Assembly: GCF_042651065.1 (NCBI RefSeq)
Contig: NZ_JBHSCH010000002.1
Span: 96,927 to 160,926, forward strand
Length of the DNA: 64,000 nt
Source of the DNA: Pseudoroseomonas aestuarii
GTDB taxonomy: Bacteria > Pseudomonadota > Alphaproteobacteria > Acetobacterales > Acetobacteraceae
Direction: 5' to 3'
The translations under genes and the position numbers were made by a program. The notes under the pieces are model-generated. The model ran no database searches. It had not been told where the DNA came from and saw only the letters and a program-made list of their open reading frames with translations. This document shows, piece after piece, positions 1 to 7,902 of the stretch (its first letter is position 1; the number at the start of each line of letters is the position of its first letter).

Positions 1-627
1 CTGCGCCAGCGGATAGCGCGCGGGGATCTGGCGCCCGTAATAGGCCCAGAGCACGGCGAGCGTCGCCGCCAGCGCCACCAGGTTCACCGGCACCATGACG
101 GCGGCGTAGCGGTCGAAGCCGATGCCGAAGTAGTTGGCGGAGACGATGTTGACGAGGTTGGAGATCACCAGCGGCAGGCTGGTGGTGTCGGCCACGAAGC
201 CGCAGGCGACGATGAAGGCCAGCGTGGCGCCCGCGGAGAAATTCAGCCGCAGCAGGATGGCCATGACGATGGGCGTCAGCAGCAGCGCCGCGCCGTCATT
301 GGCGAAGAAGGCGGCGATGAGCGCGCCGAGGAGCACGATGAGCGGAAACAGCCGCCGCCCGCGGCCGGCGCCCCAGCGCGCCACGTGCAGCGCGGCCCAC
401 TGGAAGAAGCCCGCCTCGTCGAGCAGCAGCGAGATGATGATGAGCGCCACGAAGGTGAAGGTGGCGTCCCACACGATGCCCCAGACCACGGGCACATCGG
501 CCCAGCCGATGACGCCGGTCAGCAGCGCCAGCACGGCGCCGCCCATGGCGCTCCAGCCGATGCCGAGGCCGCGTGGCTGCCAGATGACCAGCACGAGGGT
601 GAGGACAAAGATGGCGAGGGCCAGCAT
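1..627 (-). CDS. arsB: Arsenite efflux pump ArsB (partial, C-terminus beyond left edge)
   Basis: Inner-membrane As(III)/Sb(III) extruder of the ArsB/ArsAB ion-transporter family. The visible 209 residues open with MLALAIFVLTLVLVIWQP and contain LLLDEAGFFQWAALHV, FFANDGAALLLTPIV and VISNLVNIVSANYFG, all diagnostic of E. coli-type ArsB rather than ACR3. Several hydrophobic helices are evident. The reading frame is open to base 1, so roughly half of a ~430-residue protein is present. It is the last visible gene of arsR-arsC-arsB, 105 bp after arsC, and should share the ArsR-controlled promoter near 1670. Confidence 0.93.
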   Translation of the reverse strand, partial: MLALAIFVLTLVLVIWQPRGLGIGWSAMGGAVLALLTGVIGWADVPVVWGIVWDATFTFVALIIISLLLDEAGFFQWAALHVARWGAGRGRRLFPLIVLLGALIAAFFANDGAALLLTPIVMAILLRLNFSAGATLAFIVACGFVADTTSLPLVISNLVNIVSANYFGIGFDRYAAVMVPVNLVALAATLAVLWAYYGRQIPARYPLAQ

Positions 628-732
628 GGGGCATGTTCTCTCGGGCATTGCGCGGCGCCGGCCCATCCGCTGCCTTGGATGGCAGCGGCGCCGCGCGTCG
701 CGTTCAGGGACGGAAAGGCGCGGGCGCCCGGC

Positions 733-1155
733 TCAGATCAGGCGGTGGCCCTGTGCGTCGACGACCTGTTCGCCATCCTCCTTGGCGAAGGCGCCCCGCT
801 GCGGGTTCGGCAGGATGTCGAGCACCGCCTCGGACGGGCGGCAGAGCTTCACGCCCAGCGGCGTCACCACGATCGGCCGGTTGATGAGGATCGGGTGCGC
901 TATCATGGCGTCGAGCAGATCGTCGTCGGTCAGCGAGGAAGCGCCGAGGCCGAGTTCCGCATAGGGCGTGCCCTTCTGGCGCAGCACGTCGCGCACCGGG
1001 ACGCCCATGCGCCGGATGAGGCCGGCCAGCACCTCCCGCGTCGGCGGCGTCTTCAGATACTCGATGACCTCCGGCTCCTCGCCGCTGTTGCGGATGAGGG
1101 CCAGGGTGTTGCGGGACGTCCCGCAGGCCGGGTTGTGGTAGATGGTGACGGTCAC
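733..1155 (-). CDS. arsC: Glutaredoxin-dependent arsenate reductase ArsC
   Basis: Reduces arsenate to arsenite for export by ArsB, using glutathione/glutaredoxin. The 140-residue protein starts TVTIYHNPACGTSRNT, with catalytic Cys at residue 11, then continues through VIEYLKTPP and HPILINRPIVV to a C-terminal substrate-binding arginine region (GVKLCRPSEAV), as in the E. coli R773 class. I chose the GTG at 1155 because an AGAGGGAAGG Shine-Dalgarno lies just upstream and family alignment starts here. An in-frame ATG at 1182 would add nine residues. It lies between arsR and arsB on the same strand. Confidence 0.93.
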   Translation of the reverse strand: MTVTIYHNPACGTSRNTLALIRNSGEEPEVIEYLKTPPTREVLAGLIRRMGVPVRDVLRQKGTPYAELGLGASSLTDDDLLDAMIAHPILINRPIVVTPLGVKLCRPSEAVLDILPNPQRGAFAKEDGEQVVDAQGHRLI

Positions 1156-1276
1156 GACGCCTTCCCTCTGGCTGTGTTGCATCCCCGGCGCCGCCCCGCC
1201 TCCCGGCCTGCGCCAGAGGGCTGGACGAGGCCGCGGACAGGGCGCCTCACGGGTCTTGCCGGGCATCCTCGTGCCC

Positions 1277-1630
1277 TCAGGCTGCGGAGGTCTTGCGAAG
1301 GCGGGTGGCCTGGGCCGCCGGCCCGCAGGCAGGGGCGCAGACGGCTTCGCCGCCGCAGCAATTCTCGGTCAGGTAGGCCACCAGCGCGTTCATGGATGCG
1401 GGTGCCATGGCGTAGAGAAGCTGGCGGCCGGCGCGGCGCTGCGTGACCAGCCCCGCCTGCAGGAGCTGCTGCAGGTGGAAGGTCAGTGTCGAGGACGGCG
1501 TGCCCAGCCGCTCGGCGATGACGCCGGCGGGCAATCCCTCGGGGCCCGCCTCCACGAGCAGGCGGTAGGCCGCGAGCCGATGCTCATGGGCCAGGGCACC
1601 CAGGGCCGCCACAGCCTGCTTCGGTTCCAT
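1277..1630 (-). CDS. arsR: ArsR/SmtB-family arsenic-responsive repressor
   Basis: A 117-residue winged-helix repressor (HTH around residues 33-63, core TPSSTLTFHLQQL) that should shut off the ars operon until arsenite binds. The classical CVC pair of the alpha-3 helix is absent. Instead a C-terminal cluster NCCGGEAVCAPAC gives Cys91, Cys92, Cys98 and Cys102. This resembles the Acidithiobacillus AfArsR type of As(III) site, where two adjacent Cys plus a third coordinate arsenic. The start ATG has AGGGG upstream. It is the first gene of the operon, with promoter and dyad directly upstream at 1645-1686. Confidence 0.93.
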   Translation of the reverse strand: MEPKQAVAALGALAHEHRLAAYRLLVEAGPEGLPAGVIAERLGTPSSTLTFHLQQLLQAGLVTQRRAGRQLLYAMAPASMNALVAYLTENCCGGEAVCAPACGPAAQATRLRKTSAA

Positions 1631-1644
1631 GCCACCCCTAACCT

Positions 1645-1660
1645 TTCGATGAAATTCGAA
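1645..1660. promoter_or_regulatory. Probable ArsR operator (dyad)
   Basis: Perfect inverted repeat TTCGA-N6-TCGAA lying 15 bp upstream of the arsR start and overlapping the predicted -10 element (1658-1663). The position is right for autorepression. A related half-site ATTTCGA occurs near 1691. Confidence 0.55.
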
Positions 1661-1686
1661 ATATCTCTGCCTGCGGCTGGAGTCAA
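1658..1686 (-). promoter_or_regulatory. Predicted sigma-70 promoter of the ars operon
   Basis: On the minus strand, TTGACT (1686-1681) and TATTTC (1663-1658) are separated by exactly 17 bp. Predicted transcription starts about 20 bp before the arsR ATG, and the operator-like dyad overlaps the -10 box. Confidence 0.6.
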
Positions 1687-1827
1687 CGACATTTCGAGGA
1701 TTATGGGAATCTAGCCCAACCCTGGATGGGGGGAACGCCTTTGTTTCTGCCGCGGATACTTCATCAACCTGGCGCTGCCCGTGCGCGTTAGAGCGGCGTA
1801 TCCAGACTCGGAAGAAGGAACGCCATC

Positions 1828-2220
1828 ATGACACGCAAGATCCTGCTCGCTGGCGCCGCCACGGCCTTCATGCTGGGCGGTGTCGTGTTGCCCGCCCAGG
1901 CGCAGAGCACCGGCCAGGCCCCGGCCGCCGCGCAGACGCGCATCGAGTCCGGCCAGACCCGCGCCAAGGCGATGCTCGACCGCGATGTCTACAGCTCGGA
2001 CGATGTGGAGATCGGCGAGGTTGAGGACCTGATCCTCAATGCCCAGAACCAGGTCGTGCTCGCGGTCATCGAGGTCGAATCCCGCCTGGGCTTCACCGAC
2101 AAGTATGTGGCCGTGCCGGTCTCCCAGCTGACGCCCGCCGCCAACAACCGCGACCGGATGACGCTCTCCATGACCCGCGACCAGGTCAAGGCGATGCAGG
2201 GCTTCCGCTACGAGGACTGA
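1828..2220 (+). CDS. Secreted PRC-barrel domain protein
   Basis: A 130-residue protein with a Sec signal peptide (hydrophobic stretch then LPAQAQ, cleavage near residue 26) followed by a PRC-barrel fold: DVYSSDDVEIGEVEDLILN then VVLAVIEVESRLGFTDKYV and VPVSQLTP. PRC-barrel proteins of this periplasmic type are common in Acetobacteraceae and Methylobacterium. Their exact role is unknown, though they are often stress-associated. It is divergent from arsR, so regulation by ArsR cannot be excluded. A strong terminator follows. Confidence 0.85.
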   Translation: MTRKILLAGAATAFMLGGVVLPAQAQSTGQAPAAAQTRIESGQTRAKAMLDRDVYSSDDVEIGEVEDLILNAQNQVVLAVIEVESRLGFTDKYVAVPVSQLTPAANNRDRMTLSMTRDQVKAMQGFRYED

Positions 2221-2245
2221 TCTCCGGTCCGCGGATGCATGAAGG

Positions 2246-2272
2246 AAATGCCCGCCTCTCCGGCGGGCATTT
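2246..2272. terminator. Intrinsic terminator, probably bidirectional
   Basis: Perfect 11-bp stem AAATGCCCGCC / GGCGGGCATTT with a 5-nt loop, A-rich on one side and T-rich on the other. It lies between the PRC-barrel gene and the convergent DUF4347 gene, so it can serve both. Confidence 0.8.
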
Positions 2273-2320
2273 TCTCTCGTGCCCTTGCCGTGGCGCACGG
2301 AACCGGAGAGGCGGCGGCCT

Positions 2321-2830
2321 TCAGCGCAGGGCGGCAGCCTCGGCCGTGGCATGGCCGCGCGGCGCCCACACCCAGGCCGGGCTGCTCAGGGCGGCGGGCA
2401 CCGTCATCTCCGGCGCGCCGAAGCGGCTTTCCTCCGTCATCACGTCCCGCCCCAGGGCGCGCCCCAGCATGGCCATCAGCCGGCCCCCGCTGGCGCCGGC
2501 GCCGGCCATTTCCAGCAGTTCCAGCCTTCCCTGCGGCAGCAGCGTGGCGCCCAGCGCCGCCAGCACCCGGCCGCGCTCCTCCGCCGTCTCCGGCTCCAGC
2601 ACCACCATACCCAGGGTGACGCGGCCGGCCCCGCCCGGCCCGACCAGGCGGATGCTCTCCAGCGGCGCCAGCTCGGCGGCGACCTCGGCCGCCTGCACCA
2701 GCCCGTCCCGCGCCATGTCCAGCACCAGCACGGCCACGTCCTCGCCCGCGGCCGCCAGCAGCGCACCCCAGGCCGTCTGGCGCGGATCGAGCACCAGGAG
2801 GTGGCGCGGGGTGGCGGCATCGTGCGGCAT
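2321..2830 (-). CDS. Stand-alone DUF4347 domain protein
   Basis: The 169-residue protein consists almost entirely of a DUF4347-like domain: HLLVLDPRQTAWGALLAA, then VAVLVLDMARDGLVQAAE, then SIRLVGPGGAGRVTLG and a C-terminal GRALGRDVMTEESRFGAPE. In known families this domain usually sits at the N-terminus of very large repeat-rich surface proteins, where its function is undefined. Here no repeats, signal peptide or second domain follow. The ATG at 2830 is the first start giving only domain sequence. It is divergent from tupB. Confidence 0.7.
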   Translation of the reverse strand: MPHDAATPRHLLVLDPRQTAWGALLAAAGEDVAVLVLDMARDGLVQAAEVAAELAPLESIRLVGPGGAGRVTLGMVVLEPETAEERGRVLAALGATLLPQGRLELLEMAGAGASGGRLMAMLGRALGRDVMTEESRFGAPEMTVPAALSSPAWVWAPRGHATAEAAALR

Positions 2831-3022
2831 GTCTCGGATCCTCAAACTCGGGCCACTCCAGAATGGCCCCGATCCGCCGAAGAATTCCTTGACGCAGAGC
2901 AGGTTTCCCCCGGCTTTCGCCTCTGCAGGCACCCTGGCAGATGCCGGCAAGGAGCGGCAGGGGCGGGCTTGCCCCCGCCCCCCGCAATGGGCATTCCGGC
3001 CGCACCATGCCCTTCTCCCGCC

Positions 3023-3712
3023 ATGACTGACCTGGCCGAAGCCTTTCTGCTGGCGCTGCGGTTGATCGGCGGCGCCGACCCGGAGCTGACGCGCATCGTC
3101 GGCCTTTCCCTGCGCGTCTCGGGCAGCGCGGCGCTGTTCGCCTTCCTGCTCGGCCTGCCGCTGGCGGCGCTGCTCACCATCGGCCGGTTCCGCAGCCGTG
3201 GCATGATGCTGGTGCTGGCCAATGCGGCGCTCGGCCTGCCGCCGGTGGTGGTGGGCCTGGTCTGCTACCTGCTGCTCTCGCGCAGCGGGTTGCTCGGGCC
3301 GCTCGGCTGGCTGTTCCGCCCCCAGGCCATGGTGATGGCGCAGACCGTCCTGGCGCTGCCCATCGTCACGGCGCTGGCCCACCGCGCGCTGGCGCCGCAG
3401 TGGGAGGAGGTGCGCGACCCGCTGCGCATCGACGGCGCCGGCCCGTTCCGCTGCGGGCTGGAGCTGATACGGATGGCGCGGCCGGCCCTGGCCACCGTGT
3501 TCCTCGCCGCCTTCGGCCGCGCCATCGCCGAGGTCGGCGCCATCCTGGTGGTGGGCGGCAACATCCGGGGCGAGACGCGCACCATGACCACCGCCATCGC
3601 GCTCGAAACCCAGAAGGGCGACCTGCCGCTGGCGCTCGCCCTCGGCTTCATCCTGCTGCTGGTCTGCCTCGGGGTCAGTGCCGCCACGCTGCTGCTCGAC
3701 CGGCGGCGCTGA
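3023..3712 (+). CDS. tupB: Tungstate ABC transporter permease TupB
   Basis: A 229-residue inner-membrane permease with about five to six hydrophobic helices. The sequence LPPVVVGLVCYLLLSRSG, the permease loop FGRAIAEVGAILVVGGN and TMTTAIALETQKGDLPLAL match TupB/WtpB-type tungstate permeases closely. TupB normally works with binding protein TupA and ATPase TupC, but neither is adjacent. The next gene encodes a NitT/TauT-class binding protein of a different family. The partner genes may be elsewhere or lost. The start has no clear Shine-Dalgarno but fits family length. Confidence 0.88.
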   Translation: MTDLAEAFLLALRLIGGADPELTRIVGLSLRVSGSAALFAFLLGLPLAALLTIGRFRSRGMMLVLANAALGLPPVVVGLVCYLLLSRSGLLGPLGWLFRPQAMVMAQTVLALPIVTALAHRALAPQWEEVRDPLRIDGAGPFRCGLELIRMARPALATVFLAAFGRAIAEVGAILVVGGNIRGETRTMTTAIALETQKGDLPLALALGFILLLVCLGVSAATLLLDRRR

Positions 3713-3793
3713 GCCCTTCCCCGCGGCCCGGCGGCGGCGCTACCCTCAGCGGCAATGGGGGAAGGCCGCCAGGCCCTGAGGAGAGACCACATC

Positions 3794-4744
3794 ATGCATC
3801 GCCGCCTGTTCCTGGGCGCCGCCGCCGGCGCGCTCGCCCTGCCATCCGTGCTGCGGGCGCAGACCCTGCCCAAGATCACCATCGGCATGTCCGGCTGGAC
3901 CGGCTTCGCGCCGCTGACCCTGGCCGAGCAGGCCGGGCTGTTCAAGGCGAACGGCATCGAGGTCGAGACGCGCTTCGTGCCGCAGCGCGAGCGCAACCTG
4001 GCGCTGGCCGCCGGCGCGCTGAACTGCGTCGTCACCACGGTCGACACCATGATCCTGTGGGGCAGCACCATGCCGCTGGTGCAGGTGCTGGTGCTCGACC
4101 GCTCGAAGGGCGGCGACGGCATCGCCGTGCGCCCCTCGGTCGGCGGCTGGGCGGGCCTCAAGGGCCGCACCATCGCCGTGGATGGGCCGGGCACCACGCC
4201 CTATTTCGTGCTGGCCTACATGCTGCGCGAGAACGGCATGACCATCAAGGACGTGCAGACCGCGACGCTGGCGCCGCAGCCCGCCGCCCAGGCCTTCGTC
4301 GCCGGCCAGTTCGACGGCTGCTCCACCTACGAGCCCTACCTCTCCCAGGTGCGGGCGATGGGCGAGGACAAGGGCCGCATCCTGGCCACCACCATCCAGC
4401 ACCCCTGCGTGGTGGACACGCTGGCCTTCACCCCGGACTTCGTGGCGAAGAACCCCGAGGCGGTGAAGCGGGTGGTCAAGAGCTGGCACGACGCGCTGGC
4501 GATGATCGCGCGCGAGCCGGACAGGTCCTACGAGATCATGGGCAAGCGGGTGAACCAGAGCGCCGAGGCCTTCAAGGCCAGCGCGCAGTTCATCGAGTGG
4601 CAGGATGCGGTGAAGAACCGCGCCTATGTGGCCGATGGCCTGCCGCAGTTCATGACCAAGGCGCTGGAGGTGCAGAAGGAGGCCGGGGTGGTGCGCCAGT
4701 CCCCCGATCTCGGCAAGCTGCTGGACACACGCTTCCTGGCCTGA
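3794..4744 (+). CDS. NitT/TauT-family ABC transporter substrate-binding protein
   Basis: A 316-residue periplasmic binding protein with a Tat/Sec-like signal (MHRRLFLGAAAGALALP ending VLRAQ). The mature part begins KITIGMSGWTGFAPLTLAEQ and continues FKANGIEVETRFV, typical of the SsuA/TauA/ThiY-like fold. The substrate (sulfonate, nitrate or a pyrimidine-like compound) cannot be told from sequence. The ATG at 3794 follows GAGGAGAG. The matching permease and ATPase probably lie at 6274-7871, beyond an opposing gene. Confidence 0.88.
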   Translation: MHRRLFLGAAAGALALPSVLRAQTLPKITIGMSGWTGFAPLTLAEQAGLFKANGIEVETRFVPQRERNLALAAGALNCVVTTVDTMILWGSTMPLVQVLVLDRSKGGDGIAVRPSVGGWAGLKGRTIAVDGPGTTPYFVLAYMLRENGMTIKDVQTATLAPQPAAQAFVAGQFDGCSTYEPYLSQVRAMGEDKGRILATTIQHPCVVDTLAFTPDFVAKNPEAVKRVVKSWHDALAMIAREPDRSYEIMGKRVNQSAEAFKASAQFIEWQDAVKNRAYVADGLPQFMTKALEVQKEAGVVRQSPDLGKLLDTRFLA

Positions 4745-4791
4745 GGGCCGGAAGGGCAGCAGGCCGGGGAAACACCAGTCAGGGAAACACT

Positions 4792-4817
4792 GGCCGGGGG
4801 AGCATCCTCCCCCGGCC
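4792..4817. terminator. Intrinsic-type hairpin between convergent genes
   Basis: Perfect 11-bp stem GGCCGGGGGAG / CTCCCCCGGCC, loop CATC, followed by GCCTTTCT. It lies between the ends of the binding-protein gene and the convergent outer-membrane-protein gene. Confidence 0.7.
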
Positions 4818-4824
4818 GCCTTTC

Positions 4825-6063
4825 TCAGAAGGCCATGCTCAGGCCGAAGCGGAAGCCCTCATAGCCGCGCTCGCCATCGATGTAGGTGGCGCTGAGGCGC
4901 ACCGGCATGACGCGGCCCACCGTGGCCGTCACGCCGTATTCCTGCCAGTTGGAGACCGCCAGGTCGCTGCCCGTCATGCGGGTATCGACGAAGGAGGCGC
5001 CAATCGTGACGGGGCGGCCGGACACCTCGCCCACCGGCTTGGTCAGCGAGACGCCGTTGCGGAAGTACGGGTTGCTGAGGTCGTACTTGACGTCGTACTC
5101 GCCGACCTTCAGCGGCCGCGTCATGTAGTAGCCGAAGCCGTTGGCGACGCCGAGGGTCAGCTGGCCGGGCAGACCGATGCGCAGGTCGCTGGTGATCGAG
5201 CCGCCCCACACCATGCCGACGGCGCCGATCTCCTCGGAGCCGGCCGCGCCCCAGCGGGCGGCGGGCGTCACCGCCCAGCGCAGCTCCGGGGTCGTCACCA
5301 CCGGCAGCCGCACGCCGAGCGAGCCGGAGCCGATGTAGGACACGGCGCCGCCCGTCTCGGTGATGCTGAGCGGCAGGTTGAAGAACACCTCCGGCCCGTC
5401 CTGGCGGAAGGCGTAGGAGGCGGTCAGCGGCAGCTGGTAGACATTGGTGTCGAAGTCGCGCGTGCTCTGGCTGTTGAAGTTGACGCCAGCGCCGAAATGC
5501 CAGCCGGCGGCGCGCGGCGTCATGTCGCCGAGGTCGCCGGGCAGGCGGGTGGCGACGGCGTAGTCGGCCATCACGGACTGGCCGAGCAGCGAGCCCGGAT
5601 TGCCCGCCACCGGATCGGCGGTGGTGGTGGAGACCACGGCCTTGGCGATTCGCTGCAGCTCCTCGGTCGCGCCCGGGGCGTCGCCCTTGGCGAAGCTCTC
5701 CAGCTCGCGGCGCGAGGCGGCGAGGGTGCCGGCATCGAAGGTGCGCTCCACGCCCGCGCCGGGAACGACGAGTCGGAGGGCGCTGCTACCGGGGGTGGAG
5801 ACCACCTGGGCCGGCACGCCGCGCAGGTTCACCATGGCGCTGACCGGCACGCCGGGGCGGTAGTTCGGCGCGATGGCCTGGATGCCACCTGGGTCGAGCA
5901 CGCTCAGCAGGTCGTCCAGGGTGCTGTAGCTGCGGCTGTAGCTCTGGCCGCCGACATTCAGGTCGAGGTTGAAATTGTCCGCGGCATGGCCGGCGCGGGG
6001 CGCGAGCAGGGCGCACAGGGCGGTGGTTGCGAGCAGCAGGGCGGAGAGATGGCTGGAGCGCAT
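4825..6063 (-). CDS. Putative outer-membrane beta-barrel protein, function unknown
   Basis: A 412-residue exported protein. The signal peptide MRSSHLSALLLATTALC ends near GHAAD. A non-barrel N-terminal part (to about residue 165) precedes alternating amphipathic strands rich in Gly/aromatic residues (HFGAGVNFNSQSTRDFD, LRWAVTPAARWG, FGYYMTRPLKVGEYDVKYD) and a C-terminal phenylalanine (GLSMAF), the usual signature of barrel insertion. I recognise no specific family. The start at 6063 is preferred over 6180 because it begins the signal peptide. It lies, reversed, inside what looks like one ABC transporter locus. Confidence 0.65.
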   Translation of the reverse strand: MRSSHLSALLLATTALCALLAPRAGHAADNFNLDLNVGGQSYSRSYSTLDDLLSVLDPGGIQAIAPNYRPGVPVSAMVNLRGVPAQVVSTPGSSALRLVVPGAGVERTFDAGTLAASRRELESFAKGDAPGATEELQRIAKAVVSTTTADPVAGNPGSLLGQSVMADYAVATRLPGDLGDMTPRAAGWHFGAGVNFNSQSTRDFDTNVYQLPLTASYAFRQDGPEVFFNLPLSITETGGAVSYIGSGSLGVRLPVVTTPELRWAVTPAARWGAAGSEEIGAVGMVWGGSITSDLRIGLPGQLTLGVANGFGYYMTRPLKVGEYDVKYDLSNPYFRNGVSLTKPVGEVSGRPVTIGASFVDTRMTGSDLAVSNWQEYGVTATVGRVMPVRLSATYIDGERGYEGFRFGLSMAF

Positions 6064-6146
6064 GAAGAGGGGACTGCCAATGATTGCGAGGCCGACACCA
6101 CTACCCCAGATTGCGCCTGTCATCTTCCCGCAATTTAAATGGGTAG

Positions 6147-6158
6147 CACGAAATCGTG
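6147..6158. promoter_or_regulatory. Small dyad in divergent intergenic region
   Basis: Inverted repeat CACGA-AA-TCGTG between the divergent outer-membrane-protein and permease genes, in a locally AT-richer stretch. It may be an operator. No regulator can be assigned. Confidence 0.25.
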
Positions 6159-6273
6159 AGCATAGTGTTCTGCATGCCACAGCTTGAACTGGGCCAATGA
6201 TGCCATTGCGGCCGGCCCGTCAATTGCATACCAGTTCTTCACCGCTGTGTTGACGCTGGATGAACGAGGCTCC

Positions 6274-7047
6274 GTGGAACCCCTGAAACCTGTTTCCGCC
6301 TCCGTCCGGGTCCTGCTCGGCATCGGCTTCTTCGCGCTGTTCATCGGCCTCTGGACGCTGGTGACGCTGGGGGGCTATGTGCAGCCGCTCTTCCTGGCCT
6401 CGCCCGGGCGCGCGCTGGCCGCCGGCTGGTCCCTCTTCACCGAATACAACTTCCTCGGCGATATCGGCATGACGGTGTGGCGCGTGCTGGGCGGCTTCCT
6501 GGTGGCGGCCGCCTTCGCCGTGCCGCTCGGGCTGATGATGGGCGCCTACAAGCCGGTGGAGGCCTTCTTCGAGCCCTTCATCTCCTTCGCCCGCTACCTG
6601 CCCGCCTCCGCCTTCATCCCGCTGCTGATTCTCTGGGCCGGCGTGGGCGAGGCGCAGAAGCTCTCCGTCATCATCCTCGGCAGCGTGTTCCAGATCGTCA
6701 TCATGGTCGCCGTCATCGCCGGCGCCACGCGGATCGACCTGGTGGAGGCGGCCTACACGCTGGGGGCGCGGCAGGGCGGCATCCTGCGGCGTGTCATCAT
6801 CCCCGCCGCGGCGCCGCAGGTGATGGAGGCGCTGCGACTCGTGCTGGGCTGGGCCTGGACCTACGTCATCGTCGCCGAGCTGATCGGCGCGCAGAGCGGC
6901 ATCGGCCACATGATCATGGACAGCCAGCGCCTGCTCGACACGGGGCAGATGATCTTCGGCATCGTCGTCATCGGCGTGATCGGGCTGGTGACGGACCTGC
7001 TGTTCAAGGCGCTCAACCGCCGCCTGTTCCGCTGGGCCTCGCTGTGA
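6274..7047 (+). CDS. NitT/TauT-family ABC transporter permease (SsuC/TauC-like)
   Basis: A 257-residue inner-membrane permease with six predicted helices. The family signature is clear: FISFARYLPASAFIPLLILW, then the coupling loop EAAYTLGARQGGILRRVIIPAAAP, then AWTYVIVAELIGAQSGIGHMI. The GTG at 6274 is chosen because GAGG lies six bases upstream and the length then fits SsuC. Starting at 6184 would add 30 atypical residues. It is translationally coupled to the ATPase by a GTGA overlap. Confidence 0.9.
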   Translation: MEPLKPVSASVRVLLGIGFFALFIGLWTLVTLGGYVQPLFLASPGRALAAGWSLFTEYNFLGDIGMTVWRVLGGFLVAAAFAVPLGLMMGAYKPVEAFFEPFISFARYLPASAFIPLLILWAGVGEAQKLSVIILGSVFQIVIMVAVIAGATRIDLVEAAYTLGARQGGILRRVIIPAAAPQVMEALRLVLGWAWTYVIVAELIGAQSGIGHMIMDSQRLLDTGQMIFGIVVIGVIGLVTDLLFKALNRRLFRWASL

Positions 7048-7871
7048 GCGGCGGCGCGCAGGCCATGCAGGGCCTTTCCATGGGTCTGTCCATCCGGGGC
7101 CTCACCCGCACCTTCCCCGGCCAGGGCCGCGCCGCGCCGACGCTGGCGCTGCAGCCCACCGACCTCGACGTGGCGCCGGGCGAGTTCGTCTCCATCCTCG
7201 GCCCCTCGGGCTGCGGCAAGTCCACCCTGCTGCGCATCGTGGCCGGGCTCGACCGGCCCACGGGCGGCCATGTGACGCTGAACGGGCGGCAGGTGACGCG
7301 CCCGGGGCCGGACCGCGGCATGGTGTTCCAGTCCTACACCCTATTCCCCTGGCTGACGGTGCGGCAGAACATCGCCTTCGGCCTGCGCGAGAGCCGCCTG
7401 CCGGAGGCGCAGATCCGCGAGACCACGGAGAAATTCATCGCCCGCACCGGGCTACGCGGATTCGAGGAGCACTGGCCGCGCCAGCTCTCGGGCGGCATGC
7501 AGCAGCGCACGGCCCTCGCCCGCGCCCTGGCCAACGACCCCGAGATCCTGCTGCTCGACGAGCCCTTCGGCGCGCTCGACCACCAGACGCGCGAGCTGAT
7601 GCAGGAGCTGCTGCTGGAGGTGTGGGGCGCCGACACGCCGGAGACCCGCAAGACCGTGCTGTTCGTTACCCACGACATCGACGAGGCAGTGTTCCTGGCC
7701 AACCGGGTGCTGGTGATGTCGGCCCGTCCGGGCCGGGTGAAGGCGGAGGTGCCGGTGCCCCTGCCCTACCCGCGCGACTGGACGGTGAAGACCACGCCGG
7801 ATTTCGCCGCGCTGAAGGCCCGGCTGATGGCCGAGATCCGCGAGGAGGTGCGCAAGGCGGCGCTGGCCTGA
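7044..7871 (+). CDS. NitT/TauT-family ABC transporter ATP-binding protein (SsuB/TauB-like)
   Basis: A 275-residue ATPase with Walker A GPSGCGKST, Q-loop FQSYTLFPW, signature LSGGMQQRTALARAL, Walker B ILLLDEPFGALD and H-loop FVTHDIDEAVFLA. The FGALD and DEAVFLA features are typical of nitrate/taurine/sulfonate importers. The GTG at 7044 overlaps the permease stop (GTGA). ATGs at 7065 and 7080 are alternatives. It energises the 6274 permease and probably uses the binding protein encoded at 3794. Confidence 0.92.
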   Translation: MSGGAQAMQGLSMGLSIRGLTRTFPGQGRAAPTLALQPTDLDVAPGEFVSILGPSGCGKSTLLRIVAGLDRPTGGHVTLNGRQVTRPGPDRGMVFQSYTLFPWLTVRQNIAFGLRESRLPEAQIRETTEKFIARTGLRGFEEHWPRQLSGGMQQRTALARALANDPEILLLDEPFGALDHQTRELMQELLLEVWGADTPETRKTVLFVTHDIDEAVFLANRVLVMSARPGRVKAEVPVPLPYPRDWTVKTTPDFAALKARLMAEIREEVRKAALA

Positions 7872-7902
7872 CCCCAAGGGGGGCAGCCGCCGCTTCGCCG
7901 CG

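Noticed and set aside
2279..3022. N-terminal extension of the TupB frame
   Set aside because: The open frame continues upstream but overlaps the DUF4347 gene and shows no family similarity; TupB proper starts at 3023.
3400..6138. Very long 912-codon plus-strand open frame
   Set aside because: It is a shadow frame across tupB, the binding-protein gene and the outer-membrane gene, with Arg/Gly/His-rich composition typical of high-GC antisense frames.
6064..6180. N-terminal extension of the outer-membrane protein to ATG 6180
   Set aside because: The extra 39 residues precede a complete signal peptide and have no export features; start set at 6063.
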